The notes under the pieces: model-generated
Database searches by the model: none
Seen by the model: the letters and a program-made list of their open reading frames with translations, nothing else
Told to the model about the DNA's origin: nothing
Translations under genes and position numbers: made by a program
Assembly: GCA_964560875.1 (NCBI GenBank)
Contig: CAZLMW010000001.1
Span: 62,001-126,000 of the forward strand
Direction of reading: 5' to 3'
DNA: 64,000 nucleotides
DNA from: CAZLMW01 sp964560875
Lineage (GTDB): Bacteria; Myxococcota_A; UBA9042
Shown here: one piece after another, positions 7,544 to 16,822 of the stretch
Numbering within the stretch: the stretch's first letter is position 1
Layout: the number at the start of each line of letters is the position of its first letter

Positions 7544-10500
7544 TTCGTATCGACCGACTCTGCCTGCTCGCCACCACCGTCGCCGCGACGGTCCTATTCA
7601 GCACAACACTTGTCCCGCAAGCGCACGCCAGGCGCCTCAAGGACATCCAACGCGAGACGCCCAAGCTGCGCGAGGGCCGCGACTACCTCCTGCACGGCAA
7701 ACCGTTTCAGACCCTCAAGGTCTTCGGGCTGGACCCCAATCAGCTCGCAGCGAAACCCGCATCAAAGGTCGCTGACAAGTCGGTCAAGAACGTCGCTGAC
7801 AAGTCGGTCAAGAACGTCGCTGACAAGTCGGTCAAGANNNNNNNNNNNNNNNNNNNNNNNNNNNNNNNNNNNNNNNNNNNNNNNNNNNNNNNNNNNNNNN
7901 NNNNNNNNNNNNNNNNNNNNNNNNNNNNNNNNNNNNNGTCAAGAACGTCGCTGACAAGTCGGTCAAGAACGTCGCTGACAAGTCGGTCAAGAACGTCGCT
8001 GACAAGTCGGTCAAGAGCGCCGTCAAGCGCGTCCGTGCAGCCGACCTGGTCCGCAAGCTCCCCAAGAAGATGACCGCCGCCGAACGCAGCATCGTCGCGC
8101 GTTCATTCGCCCGGCTCGGACGCTACAAGGCAGCGCGTTTGGTGATTCGGAGCTGCAAATCCGTCGACTGTGGTCTGGCCGCGGCGCGCATCGAACGCCT
8201 GTCCGGCAGCCGAAAGTCCCTGCTCAAGGTGCTCGGCAAGGCGCAAAAGAAGCACCCCAAGTCGATTCAGCTCACCGTCGAGCTCGGTCGCGCGCTCTAC
8301 GACGTCGGTCAGAAATACGCCGCGCGCCGGTTGCTCGACCCCATCGCCGACCTCTACCAGGGCGGGCAGGTCAAACGCATCGCCGACATCGTGGCCGTCG
8401 CCGAGTCGCTGGCCCTCAACAGCTACTTCAAAGATGCCAACGACGTGATCGCCGAAGCCAACGAGGGCGCGACCGGGGACGCCGAACGTCTACTCGTCGA
8501 GCTCCGCTGGGGGTTGCTGTTTCTGTCCAAGTACAACTTCCGCGACGCCGACCTCTCGCTCGAAAAGGTTCTGAAGATCGACCCGTTCCACCCCGAAGCG
8601 ACAGTCGCCATGGCGCGGATCGACCTGCATTCGGATAACGATGTGCGCAAGGCCCGAAAGCGCCTCGACAAGCTTATCGCGCGGCAACCCAGACACCCCG
8701 CGGCGCTTGCCATGCGTGCCGAAGTCGCCCTGCGCGACGAAGAACCCAAGCAGGCCCGCCGATTCGCTGACCGTGCGCTCGCCATCCGGCCCGATGACCG
8801 ATACGCGCTCGCAGTTGCCGCCGCCGTGGCCCTGTCCGCCGATGACCGCAAGCGCTTTGCCAAGCTCGAAAAACGCGCGCTCAAGCACGATCCCGGCGAT
8901 GGCAGCCTGTATGTGAAGACGGCGCACTTCCTCGAGCTCGGCCACCGCTATCCGGAGGTGTTGAAGCTTCTGAAGAAGGGGATCACCAAGGATCCGGAGC
9001 TCTGGGCCGCCCACGCGCAGCTCGGCATGTCGTACGCGCGCATCGCCGACGACAAGAACGCGCTCAAGCACCTCACCACCGCGTTCAACAACGACCCGTA
9101 CAACGTGCGAACGGCGAACGTGCTCAACGTGCTCTACGACGGCGTGCTCAAGCACATGCACGTGATGAAGGGCGATCACGTCAACCTGCGGGTGCACCGC
9201 AAGAACCGCAAAGCCTTCGAACGGACGGTGTTGCCGTTTCTCCAAGACAGCTACGAGATCCTCGCCAAGCGCTACAAGATGCCGGCCAAGAAGCCGCTGC
9301 AGGTCGAGATCTTCCCCACAACTGAGCAGTTCTCGGTCCGCACGGTCGGGTTACCGCGGTTGGGCGCCCACGCGGTCTGTTTCGGTCACCTGATCACCAG
9401 TCGATCGCCGCACGAGGCGCCATTCAACTGGAAGATGGTGCTGCACCACGAGATGAGCCACATCTTTCACATCCAGGCGTCTGGTGGGCGAGTGCCGCGC
9501 TGGCTGACCGAGGGGGTCGCCATGATGGAGAGCGCGTGGCTCGATCCGACCTGGCACATCATCGCCGAACGACGCGCGTACGACCGGCTGCAGGCGGGCA
9601 AGCTGGCCAAGATCGACAAGTTCAGCCTCGCGTTTTCGCAGGCCAAGTCGATGCGGGCGATCGTCGATGCGTATTACCAGGCGATGCTCGTCGCGCGCTT
9701 CCTCGACAAGAAGTGGGGCTTCGACAAGATCCGCCGCCTGATCGCCGGTCACCTCAAGGGCACGCCGACGCGCAAGCTGATCAAGAAGATCTACGGCGTC
9801 ACCCCCGAGCAGATCGACACCGCGTTCCAAGCGTGGTTGGCGACCTACCTCAAGCGCTTCGACAACGACTTCCGACCGACCAACGACACGATTCGGCACC
9901 TGCTCAAGACCAAGTGGAAGAAGAGCAACCGGCTGACAGAGGCCCTGCGGCGCGCGCTGTCGAAGCTCAAGAAGGGCGACGCGGGCGCGGCCTTTCGCGA
10001 TCTTGTGTTGGCCGGGTTCAGCAAGCTCGACGCCAACAAGAAGCGCATCGTTCCGCCGCCGCGTGATCGGAAGGTGTCGCCCGACATGCCTCGGGGGCGG
10101 CAGGCCTGCGCGCTGTTCTACCTGACGATGGAGCTGTCGCTGGCCAACGGGGACCGGCACCTGGCAGCCGTCGCGGCGGAGGCCCTGGTCGGCGAAAAGG
10201 GCGGCATCTGTGACGGCGTGGTGCAGCGGCTGGTGCTCGCTCGCAAGGCGCGGATGGAAGGCAAACCCAAGCTCGCAGTGCAGCACTTCGAGAAGGCGCA
10301 CAGCATCGATCCCCGGGACGGCTCTGTGCTGTCGATGTGGCTGAAGTCCACCCCCGCGAAGGACGCAAAGAAGCGGGCCGAGATCGCGGAGAAGCTGCTG
10401 GAAATCGGCCCGAACAGCGTGCTGGCGCCGCTCCTGCTCGCCAAGACGACGTGGAAAAAGCTGGCGGCTGACCTCGGGATGCCGGCGCCACGAGATCGAC

Positions 10501-10970
10501 ACCGCAAACCCGAAAAGGCCCGCTCGAGCAAGGCCAAGAATCCGTTTGCGATGAAACCCGCGGCGGCTGCTAAGGCAGGCACGAGTCCAGCGCCGACGAA
10601 GCAGGCCAAGGCGTCGAAAACGGCCGTCGGCGGGCTCTCGACGGATGAACGCGCCCGGCTGACCAAGGCGTTGAAGCGGGCCGCGCAGAGGCTGGAAGAG
10701 GTGATCCCGACCCGACGGGCCTCGGTCCTGTACGAAGCGCGCGCCGCGGTCGTGTCCAAGCGCTACAAGTGGGCGTTGCCGATCTACCGAGAGACGGCAC
10801 GGCGCAGCGAGTCAGCCAGCGAACGTGCCGAGGCGTGGTGCGAGCTCAAGTGGGTCGCCGACAAAGCCAAGGCCAAGGACGATGCGGCCGAGGCAGGGCG
10901 TCGCTGCGCCGCCGAAAACGCCAAGCAATGGGCCGATCACGGCCCGCATTTATCAGAAACGCACCGTTAG
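7540..10970 (+). CDS. Exported TPR protein with gluzincin (peptidase MA-like) domain, interrupted by an assembly gap
   Basis: One gene split by 100 N. Before the gap: a GTG start, a signal peptide ending in AHA, then copies of an 8-residue repeat VADKSVKN. After the gap the same repeat resumes and leads into about 980 residues. These hold tandem TPR helices (8100-9150), a zinc-peptidase core with HEMSH at 9447-9461 and a downstream glutamate in WLTEGVAMM (Glu codon 9510-9512), more helical repeats, a lysine/alanine-rich stretch near 10500-10620, and a final TPR block. The HExxH...E spacing fits the peptidase MA family. The two sides are out of frame across exactly 100 N, which is expected if the gap length is a placeholder. 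The 3' end overlaps the convergent gene by 18 bp. Confidence 0.85.
7768..8015 (+). repeat. 24-bp tandem repeat encoding VADKSVKN, broken by a gap
   Basis: Identical 24-bp units sit on both sides of the N run: nearly three copies before (7768-7837) and just over three after (7938-8015). They encode the octapeptide VADKSVKN in the TPR peptidase. No base differences are visible between copies, which suggests recent expansion by slippage and explains why the assembly stopped here. Confidence 0.95.
7838..7937. other. Assembly gap (100 N)
   Basis: Exactly 100 undetermined bases, the conventional size for a gap of unknown length. It lies wholly inside the 24-bp tandem repeat, so the number of repeat copies in the real gene is unknown and the frame across it cannot be checked. 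Confidence 0.99.
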
Positions 10971-11699
10971 GCTGACGCGGTCGGGTGCCGGGCTTATCCA
11001 CCAAGTCGTGGTGCGCTTGGGATCGTCGCCGAAAGAAAGCGCAGCCCAGATGCCGGCACCGACGCCAACAACCGCGGCGCCGATCGCGACGTTGCGCCAG
11101 AGATAGGCCGCATCACGGTCGCTCGCATAAGCCGCCATGTCGTCGTCGTTGTTGACGTCCGCAAGGTCGAGACCATCGGCGATCGACCGCGAGTAGAGGT
11201 AGGCGCCTGCCGCTGCAGCGAGGCCAACACCGGCGACACCGACCTGCAACCAAGGCACCGAGCTGGCGGATTCTTGGGCTGGTTTGCCATCGCCAGGTTT
11301 GCCATCGCCGGGTCTTGCGTTGTGCCCCGCGGCGGCTTTGGCCTTGATCGCTTTACGCAGGGCGACGAGCCGCATCTCGACGTCCATTTTGCCGTCGGCG
11401 TCGACACCGGGCAGGTCGCGGTACATCAGGAACAACGACTCGGCCCGCTTGAGCTTGCCGGCTTCCTCGTACGCGCGAGCCGCGTTGTAGACCAGGGGTG
11501 GCCGCTTGGAGATCGCGTAGGCCTTCATGAACAGAGGCGCGGCTTCGACGTAGAGCTTGTTCTTGAAGAGCGCCTTGGCCTCGGTCGCGGCGGCTTCGGC
11601 GCGTTCGAGATCGGCGTTGGTTTGCCCGATCGCGGCGCCGGAAACGAGCGAAGCAACCAGGACCAGGACGGCTGTGCAAAACCGGGGCGAAGCGTGCAT
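10953..11699 (-). CDS. Exported protein with TPR-like N-terminus and C-terminal membrane hairpin
   Basis: 248 residues. A signal peptide (to about residue 25, ending IGQ) is followed by a TPR-like helical region, ALFKNKLYVEAAPLFMKAYA then PPLVYNAARAYEEAGKLKRAE, typical of small TPR proteins in this group. After a Gly/Asp/Pro-rich linker come two hydrophobic segments (about 148-170 and 200-222) separated by an acidic DLADVNNDDDMAAYASDRDA loop. This layout is common in deltaproteobacterial envelope proteins of unknown role. It converges on, and overlaps by 18 bp, the TPR peptidase gene. Confidence 0.78.
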   Translation of the reverse strand: MHASPRFCTAVLVLVASLVSGAAIGQTNADLERAEAAATEAKALFKNKLYVEAAPLFMKAYAISKRPPLVYNAARAYEEAGKLKRAESLFLMYRDLPGVDADGKMDVEMRLVALRKAIKAKAAAGHNARPGDGKPGDGKPAQESASSVPWLQVGVAGVGLAAAAGAYLYSRSIADGLDLADVNNDDDMAAYASDRDAAYLWRNVAIGAAVVGVGAGIWAALSFGDDPKRTTTWWISPAPDRVSLTVRF

Positions 11700-11814
11700 G
11701 TCGCCATGGTAGCCGGCTTGGCGATCGAGGCGAAATCATGAGGTCGTGTCCACGAGACCTTGTGCTCGGGCGCGTTGTCGCACCGGCGCGGGGGCATGTG
11801 GTATTTGTGGCGGC

Positions 11815-13671
11815 GTGCAACTATCTCGGCTCATTCTTGCAGCGGCCCTCGCCGGATTGATGACCGGTTGTCTGCCCGACCTCGCGGACGACAACGAGCT
11901 CCGCGAACACGTCGACAAGCAGCAATCCGACGCCGGTGCGACCGATATCGTGTCCGACACCGCGCAATCGGACGGAGCCTCCGGCGGCGATGACACGACG
12001 ATCAGCGACGTCACTGATCCCGGCGATGCGGCGGCCGGGGACTCGCTAGCTGCGGATGCGGCCGGCGATGATTCCAAGAGCAAGGACGCAGTTGCCACTT
12101 CCGACAGCCACGACGCCGATGCTTCGGACGCGGTCTCGGCTGATGTCACGACGATCGCCGACAGCAGCGGCGCCGACACCGCTGTCTCGGATACCGAATC
12201 GTCCAACGGCGACGCGACAGGTGGAGCGGATGCAGGCGGCGGAGTTGGAGACGCTGGACCCGCAGACGCCGGACCTGGAGACGGCGGCCCCGCAGACGGT
12301 GGAGTTGCCGACGCTGGACCCGCAGACGGTGGATCCGCGGATGCTGGACCCGCAGATGCTGGCGCTGCCGACACCGGCCCGATCGACGCGGGCCCCGTTG
12401 GCGCGTGCAAGCTCCCCGGCCCGGGGCTCTTCCAAAGCGATATGCCGACCGGCAAGGAAGGGCTTGGACTCGCGGGTGTGGTGCTCAAGTCCGGCCGCTT
12501 CGTGCAGGTGGGCCGCAATGGCAAGAAGCCACAGGCGCGGGCTGTGGATCCCAACGGCAAACAGGCGTGGTCGGTGCAGCTGGAGAACAAGAGCGCGCTG
12601 ATGCACGACGCTATCGTACGGCCGGGCGGGGACATCCTGGCCGTGGGTCAAAGGTGGCGGAGCCTTGGCGGGTTCGAGCCCTGGATGGTGCGGATCAGCG
12701 CGTCGGGCAAAGTCGTGAAGTCGGCCGTGGTGAAAACGAGCGACCTCGATTCGGTCGCTCTCGCGGTGGAAAACCACAAGTCAGACGTCGTCGTGGCTGC
12801 CGGGTACACGCGCGAGGCGTGGAGCACGACGCGGCGCGCGATCTTCTTTGCGTACGACGTGGTCACCGGCAAATCGAGCAACCTCAAGAAGATCGGCAAC
12901 TCGAAGGCGCAACGGTCAATCTCGGGACTTGCGCCCAACCCGTCGGGCGGTTGGGTGGCGGCCGGTTACGCGCGCGCTTCCGCCTCGGCCGCCGATGAAG
13001 ACGGCTGGTTGACCAAGTTCAGCACCAGCGGGGCACAAAGCGGAGACTCGATCATCAAGAAGTATGCCCAAAACCGCTTCTACGACGTGGCCACCCACCC
13101 CGCAGGCGGCTATGTCGCCGTTGGATTAACGCGGGTGCAGCTGGTCGGACCGGCGGACGTGTGGGTCGTGCGTGTGGATGCCGCTCTCAAGCAGCAATGG
13201 TCGCGCAACATCGGCGACAAACAGGGCGACAGCGGGTTCTGGGTGCACGCCGACAAGGCCGGAGCGATCGTCACCGGGGAGTGGGCGACCAGCCTGACCG
13301 GCGCGACTTCATCGGCGTTCGTGATGCGCGTGGACAACAACGGCAACGCGGTGTGGCGCCGGACATTCGGCACCAAGGGCCGCAACGAAGCGGGCAGCAT
13401 TTCGGCACTTTCCGACGGATTCTGGGTGACGGCATCGCTGGACACGTCCGGAGACAAACCGAGCTGGCGCGCGCTAAGGACCGACCTCTGGGGGCGAACA
13501 GACTGCGCGTCCAGCGGCGCCTGCGCGGGCAAGACGACAGCCATGTGCGACGACAAGGACCCCTGCTCGGCAGACGATTGCTTCAAGGGCGCGTGCAAGC
13601 ACAGCCAACACAAACTTGGCGCGCAGTGCGGCGGCGGCAAGAGCTGTTCGTCGCTGGGCAACTGCAAGTGA
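11815..13671 (+). CDS. Large lipoprotein: Asp/Ala/Gly linker plus beta-propeller-like and Cys-rich C-terminal regions
   Basis: About 618 residues from a GTG at 11815, chosen because it gives a lipoprotein signal (SRLILAAALAGLMTGC). Residues about 25-195 are low-complexity, rich in Asp, Ala, Ser and Thr, closing with DAGPADGG-type repeats, a surface-protein linker common in Myxococcota. The body (about 205-560) has recurring units such as GGWVAAGYAR, GGYVAVGLTR and VTGEWATSL, like delta-60 repeat or PQQ-type propellers. The last 60 residues contain twelve cysteines (for example DDKDPCSADDCFKGAC), probably disulfide-bonded. It resembles the lipoprotein starting at 63603. Function unknown; probably at the outer-membrane surface. 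Confidence 0.82.
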   Translation: MQLSRLILAAALAGLMTGCLPDLADDNELREHVDKQQSDAGATDIVSDTAQSDGASGGDDTTISDVTDPGDAAAGDSLAADAAGDDSKSKDAVATSDSHDADASDAVSADVTTIADSSGADTAVSDTESSNGDATGGADAGGGVGDAGPADAGPGDGGPADGGVADAGPADGGSADAGPADAGAADTGPIDAGPVGACKLPGPGLFQSDMPTGKEGLGLAGVVLKSGRFVQVGRNGKKPQARAVDPNGKQAWSVQLENKSALMHDAIVRPGGDILAVGQRWRSLGGFEPWMVRISASGKVVKSAVVKTSDLDSVALAVENHKSDVVVAAGYTREAWSTTRRAIFFAYDVVTGKSSNLKKIGNSKAQRSISGLAPNPSGGWVAAGYARASASAADEDGWLTKFSTSGAQSGDSIIKKYAQNRFYDVATHPAGGYVAVGLTRVQLVGPADVWVVRVDAALKQQWSRNIGDKQGDSGFWVHADKAGAIVTGEWATSLTGATSSAFVMRVDNNGNAVWRRTFGTKGRNEAGSISALSDGFWVTASLDTSGDKPSWRALRTDLWGRTDCASSGACAGKTTAMCDDKDPCSADDCFKGACKHSQHKLGAQCGGGKSCSSLGNCK

Positions 13672-13695
13672 CCGCAACCTTCGATGGGCCCCGCC

Positions 13696-14121
13696 ATGCG
13701 CTACCTGCACACCATGATCCGCGTCCGCGATCTCGACGCGGCCCTGCATTTTTTCTGCGACCTGCTCGGGCTCGTCGAGGTGCGCCGTCGTGACAGCGAG
13801 AGGGGTCGATTCACGCTCGTGTTCCTGTCGACAGGCGCCGATGGCGACCCCGCAACCATCGAATTGACCCACAACTGGGACCAAGAAGAGCCGTACCCGT
13901 TCGGTCGCAACTTTGGTCACCTCGCCTACGAGGTCGACGATATCTACGCGCTTTGCGACAAGCTGCAGGCCGGCGGTGTCACGATCCTGCGTCCGCCGCG
14001 CGATGGGCGTATGGCGTTTGTGCGCTCGCCCGATCAGATCAGCGTCGAGCTACTGCAAAAGGGCGGCGCGCTGCCAACCAAGGAGCCGTGGGCGTCCATG
14101 CCCAGCACCGGAAGCTGGTAG
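13696..14121 (+). CDS. gloA: Lactoylglutathione lyase (glyoxalase I)
   Basis: 141 residues. It converts the hemithioacetal of methylglyoxal and glutathione to S-lactoylglutathione. The sequence follows E. coli GloA closely: MRYLHTMIRVRDLDAAL at the start, IELTHNWD in the middle, GHLAYEVDDIY, and ISVELLQKG at the end. The four metal ligands are present as His5, Glu56, His75 and Glu118. The ATG at 13696 was chosen because it matches the family N-terminus; an in-frame ATG four codons earlier is possible. It stands alone between a lipoprotein and a transporter gene. Confidence 0.93.
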   Translation: MRYLHTMIRVRDLDAALHFFCDLLGLVEVRRRDSERGRFTLVFLSTGADGDPATIELTHNWDQEEPYPFGRNFGHLAYEVDDIYALCDKLQAGGVTILRPPRDGRMAFVRSPDQISVELLQKGGALPTKEPWASMPSTGSW

Positions 14122-14160
14122 CGGTAAGACATCGAGGCTGCGCGCGGCTATATTCCCGCC

Positions 14161-15573
14161 ATGCAAAAACGCCTGTCGCGGCTCGGTGCGCGGCTGACCG
14201 ATTTCACCATCCGCTGGGTGCCCGACGCGTGGGTCGTTGCGGTCGTGCTCACCGCGGTCGTGTGGATCATGGCGGTCGTGATCGCGGACGCGGCGCTGTT
14301 TGTCGGCGATGAACCGCTGCCCATCTGCGCCGAGAAGAAGACGTGCGGCGCGTTCGATGCGTGGTCGGGCGGCATCTGGCGCCTCTTGAAGCTCACGAGC
14401 CAGTTCGCGCTGGCCCTGGTCGCCGCCCAGGCCGTGGCCACGTCGCGTCCCGTCTTCCGGCTGATGGAGAAGCTGGCTTCGGTGCCCGACGTCGCCAAGC
14501 CACGCCAGGCGATCATGCTCATGGCGGCGTTTTCGGTCGTGACCGGCTACCTGAACTGGGCGGTCAACCTGGTGATGTGCGCGACCTTCGTGCCGATCGT
14601 GGCCGCCCGAAACCCCAAGGTGGATTTCCGCTTGCTCGTGGCCAGCGCCTACATCGGGCTCGGCGCGATCTGGCACGCCGGTCTGTCCGGTTCAGCGCCG
14701 CTCATCAGCGCCACACCTGACAACTTCCTCGTCAAGCAGGGCGTTCTCCAAGCGCCGCTGCCGATCACCGAGACGCTCCTGCATCCGTTCAATCTCGGCT
14801 ACCTGGTGTTCATCTCGGCCCTCGTGATCTTCGTGGCGGCCGCGCTGCACCCCGACGAGGACGACGCCAAGCCGCTGTCGGTCGACAAGGCGCGCAGTCT
14901 CGTTTCGCCGCCGGGAAGCGGACCTGCCGGCGAGCTGAGCCCAGCGCAGAAGATCGATGGTTCACGCTCGCTTTCGCTGCTCGTCGGCGCCGCCATCCTC
15001 GGCCAATTGGCGATGCGGTTTTACAGGGAGGGCAGCGCCGGCTGGGACATCAACGGCTACAACGCGGCGTTCCTCGGCCTTGGCCTGTGCCTGCACGATT
15101 CGCCGCGCACCTTCCTATCGGCCTGTGAACAAGGCGCCCGTAACGCGTGGGGCATCATCGTCCAGTTCCCGCTCTATGCCGGCATTTTCGGCTTGATGAC
15201 GCTAACGCCCCTGGCGCTGCAGCTGACCGACTGGATCGCCGCAATCGGCAACGCCACGACCTTTCCCGGGCTTGTCTACCTGTTGAGCGCGGCGATCAAC
15301 TACCTGGTCCCGTCGGGGGGCTCGCAGTGGGTTATCGAAGCGCCCTACATCCTCGCCGCCGGCGCGCGCCACGGTCTGTCCGAAGGGCTGACAACGCTCG
15401 CTTTCGCGTACGGCGACATGAGCACCAACTTCATCCAACCGTTCTGGGCGATCCCGCTGTTGAGCGTGACCGGCGTCGCTTTTGGCGAGATCATGGGCTA
15501 CTGCTTGCTGCTCTTCGGCGCGTGTTTCGGCGCGACGATGTTCGCCGTGACGGTCATGCCGCTGCTATTGTGA
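14161..15573 (+). CDS. Short-chain fatty acid transporter (AtoE-like)
   Basis: 470 residues, about a dozen hydrophobic segments. It matches the AtoE/short-chain fatty acid permease family: LTSQFALALVAAQAVATS, then SVVTGYLNWAVNLVMCA, a GLSGSAPLISATPDN stretch, and a late YLVPSGGSQWVIEAPYI motif. E. coli AtoE imports acetoacetate and short-chain acids for catabolism. A cytoplasmic loop near residues 235-265 is hydrophilic and acidic. No ato catabolic genes sit nearby, so the substrate is inferred from family only. Confidence 0.85.
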   Translation: MQKRLSRLGARLTDFTIRWVPDAWVVAVVLTAVVWIMAVVIADAALFVGDEPLPICAEKKTCGAFDAWSGGIWRLLKLTSQFALALVAAQAVATSRPVFRLMEKLASVPDVAKPRQAIMLMAAFSVVTGYLNWAVNLVMCATFVPIVAARNPKVDFRLLVASAYIGLGAIWHAGLSGSAPLISATPDNFLVKQGVLQAPLPITETLLHPFNLGYLVFISALVIFVAAALHPDEDDAKPLSVDKARSLVSPPGSGPAGELSPAQKIDGSRSLSLLVGAAILGQLAMRFYREGSAGWDINGYNAAFLGLGLCLHDSPRTFLSACEQGARNAWGIIVQFPLYAGIFGLMTLTPLALQLTDWIAAIGNATTFPGLVYLLSAAINYLVPSGGSQWVIEAPYILAAGARHGLSEGLTTLAFAYGDMSTNFIQPFWAIPLLSVTGVAFGEIMGYCLLLFGACFGATMFAVTVMPLLL

Positions 15574-15648
15574 TCGGGTGAGGTGGTACGATTGGCCTTG
15601 GTCTTTCACCGCCAAGGCGATCCGGCCACACCGAATTCGGAGATCGAG

Positions 15649-16809
15649 ATGAGCCCTGACGGCGCACACACAGTATTTCGCAGCGGCGACGCGATCCCGA
15701 TCGAAAACATCGTCGAGGCGCACCGCGGGCTGGTCAATTCGACGCGACCGGTCGCCCTTCGCCTGCGCATCGCCAAGGGCCTGCTGCCCGCCGCGATCGA
15801 AGACCTTGTCCCGACGCTCGCGTTCCTCTACCACGACGAAGAGGCGGAGGTTCGCCGCGCCGCCCGCGACACCCTGCGCACCATGCCGCCCGACCAGATC
15901 GAGCCGGTCGTCAAAGAGCTCTCCGACCGCTGGGTCATCGACACGATGGCCCGTGTGTTGCCGCTCGACAGCTCGCTGCTTCCCGAGCTCGCGGTCAACC
16001 GTCACACCGACGACGCGACGCTCGTTCACCTCGCCGGTTCGGGCAACCGCGCCACCTGCGACGTGATCGGGCGCAATGCCCGCCGCGCCCTGGAGCACAC
16101 AGCGATCATCGAAGCGCTCTTCTTCAACCCGCGTGCCACGCAAGGCACGGTGCAAGCGCTGATCGAGCTGGCGGTTCGCGAAAACGTGGACCTCGACCAC
16201 ATGCCCGGTTTTCGCGAGACGAAAGCGGCGATTCTCGGCGAACGCGGCGCGCGCGACGACAGCGGCGACACGGGCCTGGATGACATCGAATTCCTGTCCG
16301 CGATGGAATTCGCGTTCGACGACAACTTCGACGACAAAGGCGAGGAGGGTGAGGCCGAGGAAGAGGACGGTCGCCGCCTGAATCTGCAGACGATGCTGCT
16401 GTCGATGTCCGTTGCGCAGAAGATCCGCCTCGCCCTGGTTGGCGACGCAAACGCCCGCAAGCTCCTCGTCCGCGATCCGAAGAAGATGGTGTCGTCGTCG
16501 GTGCTCAAGTCGCCGCGAATCACAGATGGCGAAATCCGGTCGTACGCCGGCAAGAAAGAGCTGTCCGAAGACGTCATCGCAACGATCGCTCGAAACCGCG
16601 CATGGACCCGCGACTACGGCGTTCGCAAGGCGCTCATCTACAACCCGAAATGCCCACAGTCGATGGCCTTGAGCTTCCTGCGAAGCATGGTCGACTCGGA
16701 CGTCAAGACCATCTCCAAGCACCGCGACGTACCCGGCGTTGTCTCCCGAGCTGCCAAGCGCATCCTCGAGAAGAAGGCAGAGGCCAGGAACCGACGCCGC
16801 AAGAAGTAG
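15649..16809 (+). CDS. HEAT-like repeat protein of unknown function with acidic insert
   Basis: 386 residues, soluble, no signal peptide. The first part contains helical repeats with the pattern LAFLYHDEEAEVRRAARDTLRTMP and LPLDSSLLPELAVNRHT, resembling HEAT/leucine-rich-variant repeats. An acidic insert (about residues 200-245, with a run of Glu/Asp) separates it from a second helical part with KARKLLVRDPKKMV-type units and a very basic C-terminus (KKAEARNRRRKK). The ATG at 15649 has GGAG six bases upstream and is preferred over a GTG at 15583. It may be a scaffold protein; I know no experimentally studied relative. Confidence 0.75.
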   Translation: MSPDGAHTVFRSGDAIPIENIVEAHRGLVNSTRPVALRLRIAKGLLPAAIEDLVPTLAFLYHDEEAEVRRAARDTLRTMPPDQIEPVVKELSDRWVIDTMARVLPLDSSLLPELAVNRHTDDATLVHLAGSGNRATCDVIGRNARRALEHTAIIEALFFNPRATQGTVQALIELAVRENVDLDHMPGFRETKAAILGERGARDDSGDTGLDDIEFLSAMEFAFDDNFDDKGEEGEAEEEDGRRLNLQTMLLSMSVAQKIRLALVGDANARKLLVRDPKKMVSSSVLKSPRITDGEIRSYAGKKELSEDVIATIARNRAWTRDYGVRKALIYNPKCPQSMALSFLRSMVDSDVKTISKHRDVPGVVSRAAKRILEKKAEARNRRRKK

Positions 16810-16822
16810 CTTCTGCGGGCTA

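Noticed and set aside
7768..8015. CRISPR-like array
   Set aside because: The 24-bp units are back to back without spacers and encode a repeated peptide. The 17-bp array at 55668 likewise has no spacers.
12240..12400. Separate satellite repeat element
   Set aside because: The repeats encode the DAGPADGG linker of a lipoprotein in frame and end where the folded domain starts.
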